The notes under the pieces were generated by a model, which was not told the origin of the DNA, made no database searches, and saw only the letters and a program-made list of their open reading frames with translations. From Caldifarciminota bacterium (GTDB lineage: Bacteria; Hydrothermota; Hydrothermia; B15-G9; WFZT01), in the NCBI GenBank assembly GCA_026986655.1, contig JALSOD010000097.1, positions 1-13,740 of the forward strand: a stretch of DNA of 13,740 bases. The letters are read 5' to 3'. Shown piece by piece: positions 1 through 6,988 of the stretch; positions within the stretch are counted from its first letter, which is position 1; each line of letters begins with the position of its first letter. Made by a program: the position numbers and the translations under genes.

Positions 1-325
1 GGAGGCAATGGTGCTTCCCAAAGACCTCATCTTTTTAAAACAGAATCTCTCGAATTACTACGCAAGGCTCGTTTACTTTGGGCAATGGTTCTCTCCAATG
101 AGGGAAGCCGTTGAAGCCTTTATGGAAAAAACTCAGGAGCATGTAACAGGAACGGTGAAGCTAAAATTTTATAAAGGAAGCATGCACGTAGTGGGCAGGA
201 AGTCCCCTGAATCGATTTACAAGGAGGAACTTGCAACGTACAGTGAAGGGGACAAATTTGATCACAAGGCTTCTGAGGGATTTATTAAGATCTACGGGCT
301 TGACCTGGTGCTTTACGGAAGTTAA
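1..325 (+). CDS. argG: Argininosuccinate synthase, C-terminal part (5' end outside window)
   Basis: Argininosuccinate synthase joins citrulline and aspartate using ATP in the cytoplasmic arginine pathway. Only about the last 108 codons are visible. The frame is open to the left edge (first whole codon at base 2), so the ATG at base 8 is internal. The residues match the family's C-terminal region, which helps form the tetramer: WFSPMREAVEAF, then KTQEHVTGTVKLKFYKG, then VVGRKSPESIY, then EELATYSEGDKFDHKASEGF followed by IKIYGL. The nucleotide-binding N-terminal domain lies outside the window. The TAA stop is followed 25 bases later by a strong intrinsic terminator, so argG probably ends its transcript. 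The identification is firm from the conserved C-terminal blocks alone. Confidence 0.95.
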   Translation, partial: EAMVLPKDLIFLKQNLSNYYARLVYFGQWFSPMREAVEAFMEKTQEHVTGTVKLKFYKGSMHVVGRKSPESIYKEELATYSEGDKFDHKASEGFIKIYGLDLVLYGS

Positions 326-350
326 GCACTGCCTCCTTTCAAGGTTAAAT

Positions 351-400
351 ATATGGGGAGGGGGGCGCCGAACGGCGCCCCCCTCCCCATATTTTTCTTT
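351..400 (+). terminator. Strong intrinsic terminator after argG
   Basis: Bases 351-369 and 374-392 form a perfect 19-bp stem (ATAT, GGGG, A, GGGGGG, CGCC and its complement) closed by the 4-base loop GAAC. The right arm runs into TTTTTCTTT at 392-400. No comparable T-run follows on the minus strand, so it acts on + strand transcripts, meaning argG. Confidence 0.95.
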
Positions 401-587
401 AAAATTCAAATTAAATCCCTCAGAACAAAATCTGTGTGCAATAGTGATTCCTGATTACATGTCGGCGAAAATTTTAGTTTTCAACAGAAAATCCATGATT
501 GCAACAAATACTTATTACCTGAAATTAATTCCATTTTGGGAGATTCTCCATTAGAATTTCAAAAGAAATTACGAGAAGGAGGTCTGT

Positions 588-2945
588 ATGATAAAAGTTG
601 TGATGATACTTATATCTTTTTTAAGACCAGCGCCAGTGGAATTTTCCATGCCGGTCGATACATTTAAGAAATTTGACCATGCACCGGTTGGCAAATTCTT
701 TCCTAAATTTGACTACAAGTCATGGACTTTTCTGGGGCCGCAGCCGGTTGCAAACGAACCCTGGTCAGGATCTAATGTGAGCGGGAGAGTCACATCAATT
801 GCCATTGATCCGACGAACAATCTGGTGGTCTACGTTACAGGAGCACAGGGTGGTGTCTGGAAAACAACGGACGGTGGAACTACCTGGTCACCCATGACCG
901 ATGGTTTGTCGTCTCTTGCATCTGGCTACATTGCAATTGATCCCAATAATAATCTAACGCTTTATTACGGTACAGGGGAGCTCCACTATTGCGGAGACTG
1001 CTTTTATGGAGATGGACTTTTTAAATCAACAGATGGTGGCACCACCTGGACAAAAATTGCAACAACGACGCAGGTGGGTACAAGGATCGCCAAAATTGTG
1101 GTGAATCCATTAAATTCTAACAACATTTTCGTCGCAGGGAATTACGGACTGATTGTTTCAGCGGATGGCGGGACAACATGGAGCACAGTATTGAGTGGTT
1201 ATTGCGACGATGTTGAGATCGATCCTGTTAATTCAAACAATGTATATGCTTCGCTGTGGGGTCAGGGAATTTACAAATCTACTGATGGAGGTTCCACGTG
1301 GACACAACTTTCTGGAGGATTGCCGACAACTGGATTCACAAGAATTGAGATTGCAATTGCGCCTACCAATCCTCTCGTACTTTATGCGAGTTTCGCTTCT
1401 ACATCATATACGCTTCTCGGACTCTACAAATCCACCGATGGTGGAGCAACATGGACACAACTTACAAACACGCCTGACTATCTGAATCCTCAGGGCTTTT
1501 ACGATCATTGCATTATTGTCGATCCAACGAATGAGAACGTTGTCTATGCCGGTGGTGTATATCCATATCCAGGGAGTTCTTATTATGGTCTGGTTATGAC
1601 AACTGACGGAGGAGCGACATGGACAGATATTACTCTGGCAAGTGACGGTACAAAACTTCACCCGGACATGCAGACCCTTGCAATTTCTTCGAATGGGGAG
1701 CTGTGGGTTGGAACTGACGGTGGTGTCTGGAAGACGACCTCACCGGGAACTACATGGACAAATCTCAATTCGACTCTGGGAATAACCCAGTTTTACACCA
1801 TTGGACTGCATCCCACGAGGTCTGATAGTATGCTCGGCGGTACACAGGACAATGGAACCCCTGTATATTCAGGATCACTTACTTGGAATGAGGTTTCCAG
1901 TGGTGACGGGGGTCCATGTTTATTTGACTGGTATGACCCCGGTTACTATTTTACAACATACGTGAAACTCCAGAACATTTATGAGTATTACAACGGAGCA
2001 TATCAGGCTGATATAGCCGGTCCCTGGGTTTCTCTGGGTGATCGGGCAAGCTGGGCAAACGGACCGTTTGTGATGGATCCGGTCAATCATAATATCATGT
2101 ACGTTGGAACCTACCGTGTCTGGAAAACCTCAGATTACGGTAGCACCTGGACGGCCATCAGTGGTGACCTTACAGCTGGAAGTGGTGTACTGCTTTCCCT
2201 TGCAGTTGCGCCCTCGAATACAAGTGTTATTTATACAGGTTCCAGCGATGGTTATGTTTATAAAACTACTGATGGTGGTACTACATGGACGCAGATAGAC
2301 GGGGGCCTTTTCGGCTCAAGTCAGGTTACAGATATTGTGGTTAATCCCACAAATAGTTTGGAAATATATCTGTCACTTGATGCCTCATCAGGATCAAGAG
2401 TTTACATGACATCGGATGGTGGCACAACATGGAATGACCTTACAGGAACCCTGCCCGCAGGTTTGCGCGGACTTTCTCTTGCAGTTGATTTCCTGCCGAC
2501 TGTTCCTCAGATTTATCTTGGAACCGACTATGGAGTTTATTTTACGTCGGACAATGGGGCAACATGGTCGCTTGTAGGTCCTGGACTGCCAAATCTCGCT
2601 ATCTACGAGTTGAAAATTGACACTGCAAACAACTATGTTGTAGCTGCATCCCACGGTAGAGGTGTGTGGCGAACTCAGGTGATTTCAACTCTCACAGAAG
2701 AAGATTTTTCAAGAGTATCTTTCGACATTAACTACTCGATTTCACATGGACAAATCTCTCTCACCGGTCTTGACCCAAGAATTCTTTATAGAGTTAAAGT
2801 TTTTGATCCATCTGGACGCCTTGTGAAATATGAAGAAATTGTCGGTTATAAGTCATTTTCAATCAGGGTCCACGCAGGGATTTACTTCATCAAAGTTGAT
2901 TTCTCAAACTACGAGAAGTTCTTCAAGGTGTTGGTCTTGAAATAG
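588..2945 (+). CDS. Secreted Asp-box (BNR/sortilin-type) beta-propeller protein with T9SS-like C-terminal sorting domain
   Basis: This is a 785-residue protein of unknown substrate. About eleven Asp-box motifs (S/T-x-D-G-G-x-T-W) recur roughly every 45-60 residues between residues 90 and 660, for example STDGGTTWTKI, SADGGTTWSTV, TSDGGTTWNDL and TSDNGATWSLV. Linkers of the type IxxDPTNxxxVYxG alternate with them. This is the pattern of sialidase/VPS10/xyloglucanase-like seven- or eight-bladed propellers, possibly two in tandem. The last 85 residues look like a T9SS type A sorting domain: VKVFDPSGRLVKYEE, then AGIYFIKVDF, then a basic hydrophobic tail ending KVLVLK. The N-terminus (MIKVVMILISFL) would be a short signal peptide. 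ATG 588 is preceded by AAGGAGG at 576-582, which fixes the start. Sialidase catalytic residues were not identified, so no enzymatic role is claimed; adhesion or polymer binding at the surface is equally possible. Confidence 0.85.
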   Translation: MIKVVMILISFLRPAPVEFSMPVDTFKKFDHAPVGKFFPKFDYKSWTFLGPQPVANEPWSGSNVSGRVTSIAIDPTNNLVVYVTGAQGGVWKTTDGGTTWSPMTDGLSSLASGYIAIDPNNNLTLYYGTGELHYCGDCFYGDGLFKSTDGGTTWTKIATTTQVGTRIAKIVVNPLNSNNIFVAGNYGLIVSADGGTTWSTVLSGYCDDVEIDPVNSNNVYASLWGQGIYKSTDGGSTWTQLSGGLPTTGFTRIEIAIAPTNPLVLYASFASTSYTLLGLYKSTDGGATWTQLTNTPDYLNPQGFYDHCIIVDPTNENVVYAGGVYPYPGSSYYGLVMTTDGGATWTDITLASDGTKLHPDMQTLAISSNGELWVGTDGGVWKTTSPGTTWTNLNSTLGITQFYTIGLHPTRSDSMLGGTQDNGTPVYSGSLTWNEVSSGDGGPCLFDWYDPGYYFTTYVKLQNIYEYYNGAYQADIAGPWVSLGDRASWANGPFVMDPVNHNIMYVGTYRVWKTSDYGSTWTAISGDLTAGSGVLLSLAVAPSNTSVIYTGSSDGYVYKTTDGGTTWTQIDGGLFGSSQVTDIVVNPTNSLEIYLSLDASSGSRVYMTSDGGTTWNDLTGTLPAGLRGLSLAVDFLPTVPQIYLGTDYGVYFTSDNGATWSLVGPGLPNLAIYELKIDTANNYVVAASHGRGVWRTQVISTLTEEDFSRVSFDINYSISHGQISLTGLDPRILYRVKVFDPSGRLVKYEEIVGYKSFSIRVHAGIYFIKVDFSNYEKFFKVLVLK

Positions 2946-2978
2946 AGCTTTAGATGGCCTTTTCCGGAAATTCGTAGT

Positions 2979-3007
2979 TTGAAAGAACCCACTGAAAAAG
3001 CTATAAT
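2979..3007 (+). promoter_or_regulatory. Sigma70-type promoter of metG
   Basis: TTGAAA (2979-2984, five of six consensus bases) and a perfect TATAAT (3002-3007) are separated by exactly 17 bases. Transcription would start near 3014, giving a leader of about 24 bases that contains the Shine-Dalgarno sequence. metG is therefore probably transcribed independently of the propeller gene. Confidence 0.8.
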
Positions 3008-3021
3008 TTACCAAATTTTTC

Positions 3022-3029
3022 AAAAGGAG
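3022..3029 (+). promoter_or_regulatory. Shine-Dalgarno sequence deciding the metG start
   Basis: AAAAGGAG ends eight bases before ATG 3038. A longer reading from GTG 3029 would begin inside this ribosome-binding site, so ATG 3038 is preferred. Confidence 0.8.
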
Positions 3030-3037
3030 TGGTACAG

Positions 3038-5062
3038 ATGGAAAAGATATTAGTAACGAGTGCATTACCCTACGCAAATGGCCCATTGCACATCGGACAT
3101 ATAGCCGGGGCATATCTCCCCGCCGACATTTATGTGAGATATAAAAGGCTAAAAGGAGACGACGTAATCTACATCTGCGGTACAGACGAACACGGAGTTG
3201 CAATCACAATTGCCGCGGAGAAAAAAGGAATTACACCCAAGGAACTGGTTGATTATTATTACAATGATATCAAAAAAAGTTTTGAGAAACTCGGTATTTC
3301 ATTTGACAATTTTTCAAGGACATCGAAGCCTGTGCATTACAGGACGTCACAGGATTTCTTTTTGAGAATCTATGAGAAGGGTTTTATTTATAAAAAGGAA
3401 ATTGAGCAATTCTTTTGCCCGAACTGCAAAAGATTTCTACCTGACAGGTATGTTGAGGGGACCTGTCCCTATTGTGGTTACCCGAATGCAAGGGGTGATC
3501 AGTGTGAAAAATGCGGTAGATGGCTTGAGCCAACCGAGCTAATAAATCCAAGGTGTGCCATCTGTGGAACCACTCCTGTTATAAAAAAGACCTATCATTA
3601 CTATTTCAAATTATCTGAATTTTCAGAGCCTTTAAAAAAATGGCTTGAATCGAAGGATTGGAAGGAAAATGTCAAAAATACGGCCCTGGGCTGGATAAAG
3701 GAGGGTCTTAAAGACAGGGCTATAACCCGTGACCTTGAATGGGGAGTGCCTGTTCCTCTCCCCGAAGCTAAGGGTAAGGTGCTATACGTCTGGTTTGACG
3801 CCCCCATTGGTTATATTTCATCAACAAAAGAATGGGCGGAGAAGATTGGCCAGCCTGATAAGTGGAAAGATTACTGGCTTGATCCAGAGACCAGACTTAT
3901 CCATTTTATTGGAAAGGACAACATTGTGTTCCATGCAATAGTTTGGCCAGCTATGCTGATGGCTCACGGTGATTTTGTTCTGCCTGACAATGTCCCCGCC
4001 AACGAATTTATGAATTTGATGGGTGATAAGATTTCGACCTCAAGAGGGTGGGCAATCTGGATCCCCGAATTTGTGGATTCTTTTGGGCCGGATTATGTGA
4101 GATTCGGCCTTGCCTTTGCACTACCGGAATACAAGGACTCAGATTTTAACTTTTATGAATTTCAGCAGAGGGTTAATTCGGAACTTGCGGACAATTTTGG
4201 GAATTTTGTAAATAGAACGTTGAGTTTTATAAAAAATTACCTTGGTGGCCGTATACCCGAGGCAAAAGATTTCGAAGACATGGATCTGGAGGTGATAAAG
4301 GCAATTGAAGAGGCACCCTTGAAAGTGGGATCTCTCCTCGAAAAATTTGAGATGAGAAAGGCCCTGCGTGAGGTGCTCGACCTCTCCAATCTTGCAAATA
4401 GATACTTTGACTACAAAAAACCCTGGATTACAAGGAAGAATAATCCCGAAGAGACTGCGAGAACACTTTATCTCTGCGCCTCTCTGGTCAAAACATTGTC
4501 TGTGCTCGCAGAGCCTTTTATCCCGTTCGGTGCTGAGAAAATTCGCAATATGCTGAACATCAAAGAGAAGTTGACATGGCAGGATGCAGGAAAGCTGAAT
4601 TTACCAGCTGGACTTGAGCTCGGGGAAATAGAAATTCTCTACAAAAAAATAACGGATGAGAAAATTGAAGCCGAGGTAAACAAACTTCATTCCCGGTTAA
4701 AAAAGCCGGAGGAGGATAAAAAAGTGGAGGAAAAACCAAAGATTTCATACGATGAATTTCAGAAAATGGACATTAGAATTGGTAAAATCCTTGAGGCAGA
4801 AAAGGTAAAAGGTGCAGACAGACTCCTGAAGCTAAAGGTGGATCTTGGAGATAAAATTGTTACACTTGTTGCAGGAATAGCGAAATTTTATAAGCCAGAA
4901 GACGTTATTGGCAAAGAGTTACCTATACTTGCCAACCTGGAGCCGAGGAAGATACGAGGTATTTTGTCTGAAGGGATGATCCTCGCTGCTGTAGATAATG
5001 AAGGACAGGTCGTGCTCCTAAACCCGGACAAAGAGGTTCCACCAGGCACAAAAGTAAGTTAG
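3038..5062 (+). CDS. metG: Methionyl-tRNA synthetase
   Basis: This class I synthetase charges tRNA-Met and initiator tRNA with methionine in the cytoplasm. From ATG 3038 it has 674 residues, the full length for the long, E. coli-type form. The HIGH motif is at 18-21. A zinc-binding insert carries four CxxC pairs (C127/C130, C143/C146, C156/C159, C173/C176), the two-zinc type. The KMSKS-equivalent loop reads KISTS at 331-335, a variant seen in several bacterial phyla. After the anticodon-binding helical domain and a lysine/glutamate-rich linker (about 550-568), residues 571-674 form the C-terminal OB-fold tRNA-binding domain (YDEFQKMDIRIGKI, later ANLEPRKIRGILSEGM), which also dimerises the enzyme in relatives. 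It has its own promoter and converges on bcp. Identification is secure. Confidence 0.98.
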   Translation: MEKILVTSALPYANGPLHIGHIAGAYLPADIYVRYKRLKGDDVIYICGTDEHGVAITIAAEKKGITPKELVDYYYNDIKKSFEKLGISFDNFSRTSKPVHYRTSQDFFLRIYEKGFIYKKEIEQFFCPNCKRFLPDRYVEGTCPYCGYPNARGDQCEKCGRWLEPTELINPRCAICGTTPVIKKTYHYYFKLSEFSEPLKKWLESKDWKENVKNTALGWIKEGLKDRAITRDLEWGVPVPLPEAKGKVLYVWFDAPIGYISSTKEWAEKIGQPDKWKDYWLDPETRLIHFIGKDNIVFHAIVWPAMLMAHGDFVLPDNVPANEFMNLMGDKISTSRGWAIWIPEFVDSFGPDYVRFGLAFALPEYKDSDFNFYEFQQRVNSELADNFGNFVNRTLSFIKNYLGGRIPEAKDFEDMDLEVIKAIEEAPLKVGSLLEKFEMRKALREVLDLSNLANRYFDYKKPWITRKNNPEETARTLYLCASLVKTLSVLAEPFIPFGAEKIRNMLNIKEKLTWQDAGKLNLPAGLELGEIEILYKKITDEKIEAEVNKLHSRLKKPEEDKKVEEKPKISYDEFQKMDIRIGKILEAEKVKGADRLLKLKVDLGDKIVTLVAGIAKFYKPEDVIGKELPILANLEPRKIRGILSEGMILAAVDNEGQVVLLNPDKEVPPGTKVS

Positions 5063-5089
5063 CGGAGACTTTATCACAAATTTTTATAT

Positions 5090-5199
5090 GGGCTGATTGT
5101 CGGCGGCTTCGATCCATCCTGTGTGCTCTCTTCTAAGAGATAACCAGCCCCCTCCATGATTTTACTACAACACAGAAGAGAGGAGGAGCAAATCCTCCT
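5090..5199. other. Structured intergenic segment between convergent metG and bcp
   Basis: Several inverted repeats overlap here. GGGCTGATTGTC (5090-5101) pairs with GATAACCAGCCC (5139-5150) with one mismatch and one G-U. TCTCT (5127-5131) pairs with AGAGA (5136-5140). CTCTCTTCT (5126-5134) is an exact complement of AGAAGAGAG (5174-5182). AGGAGGA (5181-5187) pairs with TCCTCCT (5193-5199) around GCAAA, followed by GTAGGTTTATTT. The last hairpin could be a weak metG terminator, but it lacks a clean T-tract. Some of these pairings exclude each other. No tRNA or known riboswitch was recognised. Confidence 0.4.
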
Positions 5200-5223
5200 G
5201 TAGGTTTATTTCCCGGAAAACCT

Positions 5224-5694
5224 TCACTTTCCGATCATCTGCTCAAGGGTTTCTTTAACTTCCTCCACGTGACCTTTTACCTTCACATTTCTCCAGATGT
5301 GCCTGATTGTTCCGTCGGGATCTATAAGAAAGGTGCTCCTCTCTGTGCCATAGTACTCTCTTCCATATCTCTTTTTGAGCTTCCATGCACCATATTTTTC
5401 AATCACCACGTGCTCAGGGTCACTGAGAAGGGTTACCTTTAGGTCATGCTTTTCTGCAAATTTCTTGTGACTTTTTACAGAATCCTTACTGATTCCAAGT
5501 ACAACTGCGCCCAGCTTCTCAAATTCTTTGAGATTCTCTGTAAATTCGATTGCCTCTCTCGTGCATCCGCTCGTATTGTCTTTTGGGTAAAAGTAGAGCA
5601 CAACCCACTTCCCTCTAAAATCTTTTAGACATACTTTTTCACCGTCCTGGTTTTCAAGGCAAAATTCTGGTGCAACGTCTCCTACGTTTACCAT
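5224..5694 (-). CDS. bcp: Thioredoxin-dependent peroxiredoxin, Bcp/PrxQ family
   Basis: This cytoplasmic thiol peroxidase reduces H2O2 and organic hydroperoxides. It has 156 residues, normal for the family. The thioredoxin-like fold carries the active-site block P37-x3-T41-x2-C44 (FYPKDNTSGCTREA). The peroxidatic cysteine is C44, and the supporting arginine is R119 in GTERSTFLID. Many Bcp proteins have a resolving cysteine five residues after the peroxidatic one; here that position is I49. The other cysteines, C12 and C22, could resolve the sulfenic acid, or the enzyme may work as a 1-Cys peroxiredoxin with an external thiol. The start is supported by AGGAGGAGG on the minus strand (5707 down to 5699), four bases before the ATG. 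It has no co-directional neighbour and probably forms a monocistronic unit. Confidence 0.95.
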   Translation of the reverse strand: MVNVGDVAPEFCLENQDGEKVCLKDFRGKWVVLYFYPKDNTSGCTREAIEFTENLKEFEKLGAVVLGISKDSVKSHKKFAEKHDLKVTLLSDPEHVVIEKYGAWKLKKRYGREYYGTERSTFLIDPDGTIRHIWRNVKVKGHVEEVKETLEQMIGK

Positions 5695-5749
5695 TTTTCC
5701 TCCTCCTATGAAAAATTTGTTTCAAGATGGTAACGCTAAATTCACAAAA

Positions 5750-5778
5750 ATTATAATTTTCCACATACTAAATTTAAA
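5750..5778 (-). promoter_or_regulatory. Candidate promoter of bcp
   Basis: Reading the minus strand, TTTAAA (5778-5773) and a perfect TATAAT (5755-5750) are 17 bases apart. The transcript would start near 5744, leaving a leader of about 50 bases that includes the strong ribosome-binding site. The -35 box is only a 4/6 match in an AT-rich region, so this is moderate evidence. Confidence 0.45.
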
Positions 5779-5906
5779 GCTTTTCCAAAGAAATACCAAT
5801 TACTGCCTTTTGAAAGTCCAGTATTTATGCGGTTTTTCAGGTAAGTTGTCTTATATACAGCTGGAGTCTTGCTTTAGGGTTTTCATTTCAGTATGATTAA
5901 TCCGAA

Positions 5907-6140
5907 GTGGATGAAAAAATGAGAGAAATCGTTGTTGAAGCTATAAATAGAAACAAAAAGGGATGGAGGGGGGATTTGCTCAAAAAGTTGAAACATGAGT
6001 ATCCAGAAATGTACAGACAGCTAATATTTCTTGAAGAGCAAATAAATTCAAAGTTAATTGAGGGAGCAACTGAAAGTGAATTAAAACCTTTAATTAAAAG
6101 ATGGGAAAAATTAATTGAGGAAATTAAAGGTAAGATTTGA
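5907..6140 (+). CDS. Small helical protein of unknown function, coupled to the PilT-like gene
   Basis: I do not recognise this family. From GTG 5907 it would have 77 residues; from ATG 5919, 73. Neither start has a good Shine-Dalgarno sequence, and a stop at 5898 bounds the frame. The protein is highly charged (many K and E), lacks any signal peptide or membrane segment, and should be almost entirely alpha-helical, with a tryptophan/lysine-rich stretch (NRNKKGWRGDLL) near the start and an amphipathic tail (IKRWEKLIEEIKGKI). Its TGA stop overlaps the next ATG by one base (TGATG at 6138-6142), so translation of the two genes is probably coupled, which suggests a shared function. It may be a small partner of the PilT relative, but nothing in the sequence shows that directly. 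Confidence 0.6.
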   Translation: MDEKMREIVVEAINRNKKGWRGDLLKKLKHEYPEMYRQLIFLEEQINSKLIEGATESELKPLIKRWEKLIEEIKGKI

Positions 6141-6553
6141 TGGTTGACGCGACCTTTGTGAACGAGTTAATCAACAGAATGGTCGAAAAAGATGCGTATG
6201 AAGGGATTTTTATAGCAGGGGCGAAGCCACTGATCAGGACGGATTATGGAGTTGTCAAATTTAAAGACTCCCCACTTTCCACAGAAGATGTAATCCAGCT
6301 TTTGGTGTTACTGAGACAGAAATCCAGACTAGCCAATACACCTCTTGACGAAGCTGGCACCTTTTCATTTGGAATCAAAAGAATAGGGAGATTTTCCGTT
6401 GAATATCTTCAGCAGAGGGGATCTATAGTGGTATTTCTAAGACGTATGAAAGGTAGAGTTCCTGATATCCGCGAGATTATCCAATCCAGGGAATTTCTAC
6501 CCATTTTTGTTCATCTATTGGGTGAAAAAGGACTTTTTATAGTTACAGGATAA
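6140..6553 (+). CDS. PilT/GspE-type ATPase N-terminal domain, ending just before the P-loop
   Basis: This encodes 137 residues from ATG 6140, with AAAGG at 6126-6130 as ribosome-binding site. The TTG at 6137 is a less likely start. It aligns along its whole length with the N-terminal PAS-like domain of twitching-motility ATPases (PilT): AGAKPLIRTDYGVVKF resembles the family's AGLPPMIRVDGDV, GTFSFGIKRIGRFSVEYLQQ resembles DFSFEVPGVARFRVNAF, and GEKGLFIVTG resembles PRGLVLVTG. In PilT the next residues are the Walker A motif (PTGSGKST); here a TAA stop (6551-6553) follows directly. PilT hydrolyses ATP to retract type IV pili, but this chain has no catalytic motif. It could be a gene fragment or a stand-alone regulatory domain. 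The family match is my alignment from memory of PilT consensus blocks. Confidence 0.7.
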   Translation: MVDATFVNELINRMVEKDAYEGIFIAGAKPLIRTDYGVVKFKDSPLSTEDVIQLLVLLRQKSRLANTPLDEAGTFSFGIKRIGRFSVEYLQQRGSIVVFLRRMKGRVPDIREIIQSREFLPIFVHLLGEKGLFIVTG

Positions 6554-6988
6554 ATGCAGCCACTTAATACTACGGTGGCAGCCTTCATTCTCTCTTATCT
6601 CTCTACGAAGATAAGCGGTATTATATACACCTTAGAGAAGCCCCAGACACATCTTCTTAAGCATAATAGAGCTGTATTTATCCAGAGGGAAGTAGGAACG
6701 GATGTCAGCAGTTTCCATGAAGGTATAATACATGCCCTTGGGATCAATGTTGATATACTTTATCTAAATGACGTTCCAGATGAGCTCACACTGAATGGAA
6801 TTTTACGGACGATAGAAAGGGGGATAACTGTGATTCTTTCTTTCTCATCTGCGAGCATTCCACATGCCTTGATGTACCTCGAGAATACTTCAACGAACTC
6901 AATAACTGTCAGGGAGGTACTTTCATCGTCTTTACAGTGTGTGATAAATCCAGTTCGAATGGATAAATCAGGAATCAAATTTAACTAG
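6554..6988 (+). CDS. PilT/GspE-type ATPase core domain lacking catalytic motifs
   Basis: This is in the same frame as the preceding gene and starts at the ATG directly abutting its stop (TAAATG). AGGA lies three bases upstream, so it could be translated by reinitiation. Its 144 residues follow the PilT RecA-like domain: NTTVAAFILSYLSTKISGII matches STTLAAMLDYLN plus the next strand, and FIQREVGTDVSSFHEGI matches VNQREVHRDTLGFSEAL. VDILYLNDVPDELTL occupies the Walker B place (DIILVGEMRDLETI), and VLSSSLQCVINPV matches MLSESLQSVISQ. The key residues are gone: no Walker A lysine, LEKPQT instead of the Asp-box IEDPIE, ND instead of GE in Walker B, and FSSAS instead of the His-box LHTTSA. As written it cannot be a normal ATPase. 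A TAG (6986-6988) ends it early. Confidence 0.6.
   Translation: MQPLNTTVAAFILSYLSTKISGIIYTLEKPQTHLLKHNRAVFIQREVGTDVSSFHEGIIHALGINVDILYLNDVPDELTLNGILRTIERGITVILSFSSASIPHALMYLENTSTNSITVREVLSSSLQCVINPVRMDKSGIKFN

Noticed and set aside
161..409. Minus-strand open frame over the argG end and terminator
   Set aside because: It runs antisense through argG and straight across the terminator hairpin, with no homology or ribosome-binding site.
2956..2974. TTTCCGGAAA palindrome after the propeller gene as a terminator
   Set aside because: The palindrome has no loop and no T-tract follows.
3029..3037. GTG 3029 as metG start
   Set aside because: It lies inside the Shine-Dalgarno sequence that serves ATG 3038, and the family starts with residues like MEKILVTSALPYANG.
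5107..5121. tRNA-like T-loop sequence (TTCGATCC)
   Set aside because: The flanking bases do not form a T-stem, and no acceptor, D or anticodon arm can be fitted.
6545..6590. A frameshift hiding an intact Walker A motif
   Set aside because: All three + frames across the junction were read; none gives GxxGxGK(S/T).
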